This document shows positions 35,548 through 45,381 of a stretch of DNA of 64,000 bases, in pieces. This DNA comes from Sordariomycetes sp. S80-01Y (Eukaryota > Ascomycota > Sordariomycetes). The notes under the pieces were generated by a model. That model was not told the DNA's origin and made no database searches. It was given only the letters and a program-made list of their open reading frames with translations. A program made the translations under genes and the position numbers. Position 1 is the first letter of the stretch. Each line of letters opens with the position of its first letter. Location: assembly GCA_037042185.1 (NCBI GenBank), contig JAXQJY010000030.1, forward strand, positions 62,001-126,000. Direction: 5' to 3'.

Positions 35548-37071
35548 ATGATTCTCGCAATGCGACTCGTTTTGGCAGCAGCCACTTTCGCGGCTACCAC
35601 CACCGCTCAACTCCCCCAAGCGGCCCCATTCTCCTCGGCATTCAATTCTTCGTTCACCCTCACTGATGCCGAGACCGAAGCCGCCAGTCTGTCTCCAGAG
35701 CTGGCGTCTAGCTTCAACGCCGTGCTCAACTTCGAACGGTCCTCTCATGCCTACGGTGGCCCGCGACAAGATGACTTCTACGTTGTCCCTAGACTCTCCG
35801 AATCCGAGGTTGCGAGCCTTAGACCAGGACAGATCTTGAAGATGCAAGAGGTCACTGACCCGTCGCAATTCGCCATCACAGCCGGCTCGTCCATGAGCAG
35901 AATCATATACGTCACAGAAAACTTCAACGGAACTCTCGTCCCAGCGAGTGCGTACATCCTGTGGCCATTCCGTCCCCGTAAAGGTGCTGAGCGGGCGCCA
36001 ACGGTACTATTCGCCCATGGAACATCAGGCTTCTTTTCAGACGCCGCCCCGAGCGCTCATCGCGTCCTTCAGTATGACTACCACATGTCTCTCTCCCTTG
36101 TTCAGGCCGGCTATGCAGTCGTGGCGCCTGACTACGCTGGCCTCGGTGTCGAGAGGAGCTGGGACGGGTCCTCGATCCCGCATCAATACTTCGCGGCACC
36201 GGCGGGTGGTTATGATATGTTACATGCCATGGAGGCAGCATTGGAGAATTTTGAGGAGAGGCTGAGCGGACAATTCGCAGTTGTCGGCCACAGTCAAGGT
36301 GGTGGGATCGCATGGTCGACTGCTGAACTGCTTGCTACACGAGAGAGCGAGTACACAGCCGATACGTCTGGTCTTCCCGAGATTTCTGGAAATGCCAGCG
36401 ACGACCAAGACTTCAGAGCCCTCGCGGAAGGCTATGTCGGCACCATTGCCGTAGCACCCGTTACGAAGCCGGCGACGATGTTGGCTATGACAATCATCAT
36501 GTGGGCCATCACAGTAGACAGCATCTTCCCTGATTTCACCATGGACAAGTGGTTGACGCCGCTAGCCATCGCACGGGTTGAGCTGCTGAGGAAACATCAG
36601 GGAGCGGCGACGGTGGCGCAACAGCTCTTCCTAAACGATCCGCCCGAGGTTTTTCTGAAGCCCAACTGGCGAAACGCGACGTACCATGCCCAAAAGCTGT
36701 CCAGGTGGTTCGACATCGGTGGAAGGAGCTTCGCAGGACCTATGCTCGTCATCCAGGGCACGAACGACTTTTTCGTTGACGAAGCATCGACCAGCAGCAC
36801 CGTTGCGCAAGTCTGCAGACACGACCCAGGGGCCCAGCTGGAGTACGTGGTTGGGGAGGGATCGGGCCATACACCCATTCTGAATGAGCTAAGAGGCACA
36901 TGGATAGAGTGGCTAGAGTCGAGGTTCGACGGAAAGGAGGCACAGATCGGTTGCTCGACGGAGAGATTAAGCGGGTGGCTTGGAGAGGGAAAGCATTCCA
37001 AGGCACACAATTCGTATGCGCAATGGGTAGGGTTGCCCGAATACTCGTACCAGAACCTGGGCGCAGTCTAA
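35548..37071 (+). CDS. Secretory lipase-like alpha/beta hydrolase
   Basis: Intronless, 507 residues, ATG at 35548. A signal peptide covers about residues 1-21 (MILAMRLVLAAATFAATTTAQ). The layout fits the fungal secretory lipase family (LIP, as in Candida lipases): LFAHGTSG near residue 155, VVAPDYAGLG near 192, nucleophile elbow VVGHSQGGG near 250, IQGTNDFFVD (acid) near 405 and GSGHTPI (His) near 435. N-glycosylation sequons (NSS, NGT, NAS) are present. It probably splits acylglycerols or other esters outside the cell. A secreted feruloyl or cutin-like esterase is less likely from these motifs. Confidence 0.85.
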   Translation: MILAMRLVLAAATFAATTTAQLPQAAPFSSAFNSSFTLTDAETEAASLSPELASSFNAVLNFERSSHAYGGPRQDDFYVVPRLSESEVASLRPGQILKMQEVTDPSQFAITAGSSMSRIIYVTENFNGTLVPASAYILWPFRPRKGAERAPTVLFAHGTSGFFSDAAPSAHRVLQYDYHMSLSLVQAGYAVVAPDYAGLGVERSWDGSSIPHQYFAAPAGGYDMLHAMEAALENFEERLSGQFAVVGHSQGGGIAWSTAELLATRESEYTADTSGLPEISGNASDDQDFRALAEGYVGTIAVAPVTKPATMLAMTIIMWAITVDSIFPDFTMDKWLTPLAIARVELLRKHQGAATVAQQLFLNDPPEVFLKPNWRNATYHAQKLSRWFDIGGRSFAGPMLVIQGTNDFFVDEASTSSTVAQVCRHDPGAQLEYVVGEGSGHTPILNELRGTWIEWLESRFDGKEAQIGCSTERLSGWLGEGKHSKAHNSYAQWVGLPEYSYQNLGAV

Positions 37072-37251
37072 AATTGGTATTTCAGACCATCTAGGAGCAG
37101 TGCACTACAGAGGATGCTCTCATGGCCTGCACGGTCCCCGAGACGACTCAGGGGGCAACAATACTTAGTTGGCAACCGTAGGAGTATGAGGCCGTAGCTC
37201 TAAAAGCAATCAAGCTATAGTGTCTCAACAATTCGCAGTTTACTTGGTTCT

Positions 37252-38362
37252 TTACAAAGACGATAGCTTCCTCACCTCAAACTCATGCGACTCCTTCATC
37301 CTGTTCTCTCTGAACTTGAGGCCCTGCTCGTGCTTCGTCAGAAGCCTCAAAGCGTTATCTCTAAGCACCTTGTCGTTGATCAACTGGCCTCTAGGGTTCG
37401 TCGCCACAAAGGTTTCGTACTGTGAAGACAGAGCATTGATTGCAACCTGTGAAGCATACGGGAAGTCGGTGCCAAAGAGGATCTTTTCAGGCTGCGTCCA
37501 GTCCAGTAGACCGTTCAGCTGAGCTGGGCTACTGCTGAGGGCGATGTCGAGGAAGAAACGCTGGAAGTCGCGGCTCGCCTCTGCCAGACTAAATGCCACA
37601 GTCTCAGAGACAGCGGGAATGGCGAGGCTACCGACGACCCGCGAGCCAATGTAGGGAAGAGTGCCACCCGCGTGCGAGAGGATTATGTCCACGTCGGGAA
37701 CCTGTCTCATGCGACCCGTAAGCACCAAGTCTACGGCAGCACGGGTTGTGGCCAGAGGGAAGTCCAGTATGGGACTCGGCAGACCTCCTGCAAGGCGCTC
37801 GGGCTTGATTCCGTCGAGAACGGTCGGATGAAGGAACACGAGGGCCTCGTGCTCGTTTAGACGCTTCCAGATGGGCTCGAAGACAGCATCGCCGAGGAGC
37901 TTGTCACCATAGCTCGATGATACAATGACCCCGTGGGAAAGCCGCTGCGTCTCATAAAGGTAGTCTATTTCAGCGATAGTGCCTTGGACATCCCGCCAGT
38001 CGGGCAGTGCACCGAAGAAGCCCAGACGGTGGTTGCCCTTGGTGCTGTCTTTTATGGTCTCAGCGAACCAATTGTTGACTTCTCGCGCGAGGTCTCGTCC
38101 TTTCTGCCCGGTTCCTGTAACCGGGACGCCAGGGGTGGTCAAGGAGAGAATGCCTAAGGTTGTAAGCAGCTGGAAGGTTTCGACGACAGTTCATCCTACT
38201 GATGGCACTTCGCACTAAGTTCATTGACCTGACGGTGCCCTCAACTGACCAGCCGGGCGTGGGAAAGCCAGTGCCATCGCCTCCATTGGCTTCCAGGGCC
38301 TCGAGATAGGCCGGTGGAACGGCATGGTGATGAGTGTCGATTCGCCAAGCCGCTGCGCTCAT
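37252..38362 (-). CDS. Amidohydrolase-2/ACMSD-type decarboxylase
   Basis: Metal-dependent hydrolase/decarboxylase of the amidohydrolase-2 family, 354 residues. Exons: 38362-38216 and 38169-37252, with a 46-base intron using a GTGCGA donor. This junction is chosen because it keeps the frame and gives a contiguous SMNLLLTTLGILSLT stretch as in the family. Metal and active-site marks are DTHHHAVP (HxH) near residue 10, FLHPT near 170, LSHAGGTLPY near 222 and GTDFPYAS (Asp) near 295. Relatives include ACMSD, 6-methylsalicylate decarboxylase and uracil-5-carboxylate decarboxylase, so a small aromatic or heteroaromatic acid is the likely substrate. No signal peptide, so cytosolic. It lies 605 bases downstream of the sugar kinase on the same strand. 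Confidence 0.82.
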
Positions 38363-38967
38363 AATGGCGGTGGCAAGCGGGGACTTAGACGTCAATAGCA
38401 CGATGTAAGAGGGGAGACGCGGGGAGTTTTGGAGAGAGCACTGGCAGCCATGAGGGACGGCGCCAGAGTGCGACGTTGACGAGGCTGGGGCGCCTCTTCA
38501 CTCCGCCACTGTCCTATACCTTGGTTACTGATCTCTTACATTAATCTCAGTACAATACGCCGCATTTGCCGAGCTTGAGGCGCAATGCTGAGATCATCCA
38601 AGAGAAGGATGCGACTCTCCGTCCTTCGGGGGGTTATGCCTGAGCACGGCCGCTTTTAGACGGATTTGTAGGCTTGGTCACGATTGAGCCACTGCACCAA
38701 TTGAATCCATCTGTGCATGGAGGGTCTATCACCATAAGCACTCTTATGAATGGTTTGATCTCCCCTTTTATTTACTATCAAACACCATAGACCTTCTACT
38801 TAATTAAAACTTGCATCTTTAGATCGCGTTCTCGAGCAGTGCATTAGGTTCCCAGGAGCAAACTAAAGCACATGCTGAGTAAACACCAAGATGAGATTGA
38901 TAGAGGCTTTGCACACTATATGAACAAACGTAAAGCTATCATGAGATTGAATTCAATGCAAAGGCTT
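38363..38967. other. Intergenic, promoter of the amidohydrolase gene
   Basis: 605 bases with no gene; the stretch near 38760-38880 is AT-rich. Confidence 0.45.
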
Positions 38968-40423
38968 CTATGGCAACCAGTCTGTGTACGCTTCATCCAC
39001 CACCATCTCCTTGACCGTCGGAAGCGACGACGCGCCCTCCCCGAACAAAGCAGACATCGTCATCAGATCGCGCCACTTCTTCCCTGGTGCGATCTTGCCA
39101 GAGATCAAGTTCGGTTCCAGCGAGTCGCTGTTGATGGGCACCAGCGCGGCACGCCCGAGCACCGCTTCTACAGCCTGCTGGGCAAAGCTGACCGCCTCCT
39201 TCGCGTCAGCAGGGACACCCGTCTCATCCAGCTTGCGGATCGCGGCGTTGGGCATCTCTGCCTTGAGATACTTGATGATTTCTGGGTTGCGGGCACCTCC
39301 CCCGCACATGTAGATGTCTACGATCTGGTTGGGGTCGATCTTGTAGCTGGGCAAGAAGGTCTTGTACTGCCGGACAATATTCTGTGCTGTTATGCGCGTG
39401 ATGGTGGCTAGGGTGTCGTACTTGGACAAGCCGGCGGCGAGGCACTTCTCGATTATTTCGTGGCACTCATTGTCGCCAAACACCTCTCTGCCGGTAGTCT
39501 TGGGTGGGTGTCGGTTGATGTAGTCGTTGCTGTCCAGGAACTCGTCGACAATCTCTTGGCGAACAGTGCCTTGGGCGGCCCACGCGCCATCCTTATCATA
39601 CTCCATCTCTCCGTCTGTGAAGTGTCGCATCGCAGCGTCGATGAACATGTTGCCTGGCCCACAGTCCCAGTCCACCATGGCATCCACACCACCCTGGCTG
39701 TCAGGGGGGATGAGACAAAGGTTGGCAATGCCGCCGATGTTCTGGCAAAGACGCATCCTTGTGGGATGACGAAGCAACAGTCCATCGATCAGAGCCACAA
39801 GCGGCGCTCCCTGTCGGCCGACAGACTGCTCCGCCTGGCGGAAGTCCGTCACGGTGGTGATGCCAGTTCTGGCACTCATGATTGTTCCATCGCCCAGGCA
39901 AAAGGCCGATCTCGTCTCGCCTTCCTTGGGCATGCTCAGCAGCCAGATGGTTTGCCCGTGTGAGCCTATGAGATCGATCGATTCGCGGTCGACTTGGTGT
40001 TTTGCGCAGAACTCATATACAGCGTCTGAAAACATCTCACCAAGCTGTACGTTGAGCTGAGACATAAGGCTGGGTGTGGTCTTGGTCTCTCGCAGCATCT
40101 TGAGGATCGGCTTCTTCATCTTCTGGGGAACTGGGATCTCGTCATACTAGCGCGCGTTAGCCGGAGGACTGGGACTGGACAGCGCCCGCGCCTGGGGGCA
40201 CGTGAACTTCACTTACCTTCAAGACCTTCATATGCAAAGGCGAGGTCGGGGACTCTTGTCTGTAGTGAACAAGGGCACAGTCAATGCCGTCCATTGCAGT
40301 GCCGCTGTTCATGCCTAGAACCGTGAGGTCCAAGGTACCAGAAACACGGCCTGCCCGTCCATTGGACTGGTGTCCATTGGAAGTTGCAGTCCCGTTCTGC
40401 ATGTTGGAAGGGATAGATCCCAT
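38968..40423 (-). CDS. Levoglucosan kinase/AnmK-family sugar kinase
   Basis: Kinase of the anhydro-N-acetylmuramate kinase family, 461 residues. Exons: 40423-40217 and 40146-38968, with standard GTAAGT and CTAAC..TAG signals. Motifs in order: [15 protein letters not shown] (ATP/phosphate loop) near residue 37, [13 protein letters not shown] near 130, [27 protein letters not shown] near 205, [10 protein letters not shown] near 230, [10 protein letters not shown] and CGGGARNP near 340. The WLLSMP and KTTGREVF stretches fit the fungal levoglucosan kinase (LGK) of Lipomyces better than bacterial AnmK. LGK opens 1,6-anhydroglucose and phosphorylates it to glucose-6-phosphate with ATP. AnmK does the same to 1,6-anhydro-MurNAc. 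Fungi make no peptidoglycan, so an anhydrohexose is the likely substrate. It is divergent from the DUF89 gene. Confidence 0.85.
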
Positions 40424-41081
40424 GGCCGACAGAGGAATATAATGTGTTCGCTATTGAGAGGCTCTGCTATACACAATGAATCGAAATCAAGCCGCTCAGG
40501 CTCAGGACTGGGCCCCCTTTGTATTTGGATGCTCGAGCGGAGACTGCCACTACCCTATAAACCGAAGCCGCCAACGCTGGCGCCTAAAGTTCCAGAGGAC
40601 TCCGCACATGTTCGATTGTGTGACTGCTGCGGTAGCAAAAGTCCATTGGATCAACCCTGTGGGAAACGTGAAGGCCGTCGGCCCCGCGAAGCGTGGACTG
40701 GGGAACGTGACTTGTCCCGACGTCGTGACGACGTGGAGGCGGAGGCTGCGTGTGGAGAAGCGGTAGAGTGGCGTTTCGTGTCGCCTTCTCGTGTCGAGTT
40801 ACTTGATCGAGAGATTGTAACCGGGCTAGCTTCTTCCAGAATTAACCATTTACCCACTCGCCTTGATGCCGAACACCTTCAGTCTGTGTCTTGGCCATTA
40901 TCATCGACAACGAGACTGAGATCTAGTCGACGAATTCCCTCAGCACTTGCTTTGTCATGAGATATATGACATCGTCGAACCATCATTGCGATAAGCAACG
41001 ACAGTTGCGTTTTCCTCTCCAATTAAGTGTCAACCCCCTCATTTCAATCGGTTGACACACGAGCACTTCTCCATCTCCGCC
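40424..41081. promoter_or_regulatory. Shared promoter region of the sugar kinase and DUF89 genes
   Basis: 658 bases between two divergent start codons. A shared control region is plausible. No specific operator was recognised. Confidence 0.35.
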
Positions 41082-42586
41082 ATGGCTTCTGCATCGAATT
41101 CCAAAACCCTCAGAGAGGTATGGACTTCTGAGGCCGGGTCTATGGCTGCTGAAACGGCAGCCACTCGTTGGCCGCGAATCGTTCAAGACATGGTCGACGC
41201 CGTGGCTCAGGCCATGCAGGATGGCTCAATCGCGCCTGAGAAGCGCAAAGAAGGCGATAATATAGTGCAAGGCCTCAAACAGCTGAAGGACGATATCACA
41301 CAAGATGCACCCCTTCGGTGAGTAGTCTCAAAACCACATGAGGGCCTCAGCATGAGCATCGGTTAATCCATTCTTTGTGCAAAAAGACCATTGGCCACAG
41401 ACGGTTCTCGAGACGCCGAGGAATACAACTCAAAGTTGTCATCTTTCGGGTCTACCTCTTGGCGCAACGCCCCTTGGCTGTTTGCTGAATGCTATCTTTA
41501 CGGGTAAGCCAATCCGCTGCCAACCGCCTCAACACGACGTGTGCTCACAAGTCATTTAGTCGAGTCAATCAGTTGATCACCAGCAAGTCGACGTGGAAGG
41601 ATTTTGATGTATTTGAGCAGCAAAAGGCCAGCGCCCTTGCGGCCTCCTCAAACGCCGTGCGAGAGCTGTCGGCTCGGTACCTGGACTTGTCCAAGTCCTC
41701 CTCCAGCCCTCTCGACCACACCAAAGCCGACTCCGACGCAGCTTACCTCCTCTTCGTTGAGATGACGGAAGTCGCCCTCTGGGGGAACGCAACTGACCTT
41801 TCACTCCTGAGTAAGCTGAGCCTAGATCAGATTCACTCACTTCAAGGTGCAAAGGCCATCCAGGAGGGCCAGGCTAGGATTGTCAGCAACGACACGCGCG
41901 CTGTGTGGGAGTATCTATGCGCTGGTAACGGGACTGGTCACATCGATATTGTCCTTGACAATTCTGGATTCGAGCTCTTTACCGACTTGGTGTACTGTCT
42001 CTATCTTCTCGATGCTGGCCTGGCTTCTGGTATCACACTTCATCCCAAGTCGATGCCTTGGTTCGTGTCGGACGTCATGCCGCCAGATGTCGATGTCCTG
42101 TTGTCCACTCTCTTAGAAAACTCGGACTTCAGAGACGAGAACGGCCAGACACAGACGCTAGCGAAGGAGATCAAGGAGCGTCTAGCGAGCGGTGTGATCA
42201 AGATCAAGGAGCACCGCTTCTGGACCACGGGATTCGACTTCCAAGACATGCCCAGGGAAGCTCCAGATCTTTTTGAGACGTTGTGCAACTCGAGGCTGGT
42301 GATCTTCAAGGGTGACCTCAATTATCGCAAGCTTGTGCAGGATAAGACTTGGCCGCATCCAACACCCTTCAAGTCTGCCATCGGATGTTTGTGCGGCAGC
42401 CATGGTGCAAGCACCGATGGAGGGAATAAGAGTGGACCAAAGATCCTAGCCTTGAGAACCAACAAGGCCGATGTATGTGTCGGGGTCCCTGAGGAGACGG
42501 TGCGACGGTTGGAGACTGAGGCGCCAGGGCAAGCTTGGGTGCGAAACGGGAAGTATGCGGTCATCAGTTTCTCAGATGGCAAATAG
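41082..42586 (+). CDS. DUF89/ARMT1-type metal-dependent phosphatase
   Basis: Protein of the DUF89 family, subfamily with human ARMT1 and yeast YMR027W, 459 residues. Exons: 41082-41317, 41387-41503, 41560-42586. The ATG at 41082 is in a good context (CCGCCATGG). Marks are the metal-binding VLDNSGFELFTDLVY near residue 240, an AECYLYGR motif formed across the second intron and the FKGDLNYRKL motif near 365. Yeast and plant relatives are Mn/Ni/Co-dependent phosphatases acting on sugar phosphates such as fructose-1-phosphate, seen as metabolite damage control. A protein carboxyl-methyltransferase activity has been claimed for the human one. Its place beside a sugar kinase fits a sugar-phosphate role. 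Cytosolic. Its stop lies only 28 bases from the end of the convergent regulator gene. Confidence 0.88.
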
Positions 42587-42614
42587 AATAGAATTGATAT
42601 TGATTTGCACAATT

Positions 42615-44740
42615 CTAGCTGGTCCATTCATCCCTCAAAGAGGATATGATCCAAGAAGTCGGCCAAGCATGATCTCGCTCCAGCTCGTGCAGTAACAGAA
42701 CCAATCCTTCTCTCTCACGTACATCCGTAATCAACGCGCCCCCTTTTGCCACCGCTAGGTCAGTTGAACAGAACTCGACAGGATGGCTGCTGGCACTTAC
42801 AGACGAAGACAGTGTGGCAGAGGGTTATCCTCGCCGGCACGGTATTGGGTGCCCTCCAGCATGAACCGCATAACCTCCGACCGTGCTGCAGGATTTCAGA
42901 CTAAAGCCGTTAGCATTGGTGGAGAGTGATCCGAGTTCGTAAGATCTATTTGGAAACATGATCCCAGGGCCTCGGAGATGGCTGATGAGACTTGCCTCGA
43001 TATCTGCATCGTCCCGAGTAGCCTGGCTGGTGCTGCGGACAGCGAATCTCGGCTTCGGCTTGTGCGCGAGAAGCAACATATTTGCCAAGATGTGGAAACC
43101 ATACGCGACCACTACAATCCATCATTGCGTCAGACATGTCAGATTCTGCATGCAGCAGTATGTCCCACTCACCGTGCCGATCAGTAGTGAATAGAAGAGT
43201 CGGAAAGGGGTTCCCTGCCGAGCTCTCACCAACTTCCACCCCCTCCCATATAGGATCAAAACTTGGAGGTCTGCATCTCTGCCAGTCTGCAACCGATTCT
43301 CTGAGCTGTTCCCAGTCTCTTAGTCGCCCGCCGACATCTTGGTTGAGATGAAAACTACTACGACTGCCACCACCATTAGGGGTACCAAAGCAGAACTGCA
43401 CTACTAGAGCGCACAGCCATATGATCTTGTTAGCCCAGGCTGTTTCTTCTTGTGGAGATCCCTCTAGATAGAGACTGCTTCCTTGGTTTGCCGGGGGGAT
43501 AGGTAGGAGTTCGAGCGAAAAGTCAACGTGGGGCGGCTGCTGGTTGATGCATGCTGTGTGTAGACACTGCCTGAGATAGATCCAGAAAGCAGCCTCGCGA
43601 AGCGTAGGCGCAGAGAGGTCCAACGTGGACCCCTGGGAAGCTCGTAGTAGTGCGTTGCAGCCGGCAAGATGCCTCTCATTGTCGCTCCCTGTGAGAACGG
43701 CTGGAAAATGTTGTCAGCCTCGTGTAGCCAGTGACTTCCGTTGCTCGAATCGAGCGGCTAAATGACCCTATACTCACCGGAGAGCTGTTCAAAGACGCGC
43801 AGGATGACAATGGCGCACAAAAGCACGTCATCATTTGCGACATTCTCCGATCCCAGGCGTGTGATTAACATTGCTATGCATTTCTCGTGGGCAGAGTCAG
43901 CCGCCTCGGTATCTCCCACGTGGCGCGCGGCGAAGGATATGATGGCCTGAAGCAAGATTGGCGACTGCCGCGACAAGGTGGGTATCTTGACGGAGAACTG
44001 CTGCAGCGCGTCTGTACAGTCCAGCCAACGACCTAGGTGGACAGCGTAGTGGTGGACCAAGAGCGCGTCTCTGCTCGTCAGGTTGTGCAGCCGAGGCGAG
44101 TCGTGGGCTGTCCAGACCTCCGATGCCCGACGAAAGGGGGATGAGGATCCGACTGCGATGCAGGGTCCTGCTGTTCTGCAAGGAGACACGACGGCGCCAG
44201 GGCTCACGCCAGACCCAAAACTGAGTTGGTCACGAGAGCCGCCTCCCGGGCTTTGGGTGAAAGGAGAGCTGGCGTCGTCCTGCTGTTGCCCTGATGCGGA
44301 ATGCGGATGCGTGCGTGGGCATTGCTGCCCAGCCGCTATTCCATCCTGGATCGTGTTTTGCACAGAGACGTCTGGTTGCAAACGTGAGCTCGTTCGAGAT
44401 CCCGGTCCTCGATAGCGGCGGATGGTGAGGGCCTGGCGATCCTCGTGCCGGCAAACCCGCCGAGACTTCGTGCAGTTGCCGCAAGTCGGCTGCTTCTCGT
44501 CGCCTAATTCGAAATGATGATGATCAGCAGACAATTTCTCGCCGCTGAAGCGTTGATGGCGTATGTGGTCTGAAACCTCGATGGCGCCGTGGGTCGCAGC
44601 AGGACTTACACTTGACGTGCCTAGACCGGCACGTCAGACTGAGCAGGGGTTGCGTTAGCGTTGCCTCGCATTTACCCAGATCCCCGGGTCGAGGGAATTG
44701 CTGCAACTCACCATCCACTTCGAGATCGTTGTTTACCCAT
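42615..44740 (-). CDS. Zn2Cys6 fungal transcription factor
   Basis: Nuclear regulator, 555 residues. Seven exons: 44740-44712, 44638-44610, 44503-43778, 43700-43173, 43111-42996, 42900-42801, 42754-42615. The first two exons are 29 bases each and, with exon 3, form a perfect C6 cluster (C10, C13, C20, C27, C30, C37; CX2CX6CX6CX2CX6C). The rest is the usual C-terminal regulatory region, ending in REREGLVLLLHELER and HAWPTSW. The fifth intron (42995-42901) starts with GCAAGT and ends CTAACGGCTTTAG, so it is a GC-AG intron; this choice alone gives an open frame that reaches the conserved end. It is divergent from the sugar permease at 45382 and may control it and the kinase/phosphatase pair. Target unknown. 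Confidence 0.82.
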
Positions 44741-45381
44741 GACGAGTCACAGGTCTGTGTGAGCACGTAGAAGGTGGAGCTGCGGTGGTATAGAGAAGCA
44801 GAGATCCCCCGGAGATCACGGCCACATATGTATTCTCGTGTCGAGCTCGGCTAAACGCGTTGGGATTGCCATGATCCCCACAGATGAGGAGGAGACCCGG
44901 AAGTCAGACTTGGACGTTTTCTCGTCCCACAATCCAATCACTGGGGACGGGGCTTGCTAGTGTCGCTGCTTTTGGCGCTATCGGCTCCCTAGTGGTGGGT
45001 GGCGATCTGGCTACTATTCCCCAAGAGGTATTTCGAGACGAGCACACGCGAGGCTCAGCTTGGAGTCCCGGAAACAACCCCAGACTCCATCACGAACTCA
45101 CTTCTTCCCTCCCCGGCCCCCCGCACGTTGCACCATGACCCCGGATTCCCATGTCCAGAGAACGCGTCGGGTGCTACGGCAATGCGGACTAGAGCTCTAG
45201 CCAGACGAGACCAGACGCCGAGCTCCAAACCCAGACTCTCGGGAAGGGTCGCAATCTTCAGATAAAATCCCAGCCTGCCCGGACCAGAAATCCGCCCCCA
45301 GCTCAGTTGTCCTGCCACTGCTATCCTACCTTCCCGCCTTTTCTCAAGGAACTCAAGCTCTCGCCTAACGCTGCCGTCACC
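44741..45381. promoter_or_regulatory. Shared promoter region of the regulator and sugar permease
   Basis: 641 bases between divergent start codons. CT-rich tracts precede the permease start. CGG half-sites, common in Zn2Cys6 targets, occur, but no clear pair stands out by eye. Confidence 0.35.

Noticed and set aside
38968-40423. Bacterial contamination or very recent transfer of an anmK gene
   Set aside because: The gene has a standard fungal intron, fungal-type flanks and LGK-like motifs, so it is a resident fungal gene.
42825-43112. Apparent frameshift and early stop at the C-terminus of the Zn2Cys6 regulator
   Set aside because: A GC-AG intron and two further exons give a continuous frame ending in the conserved family C-terminus, so the gene is intact.
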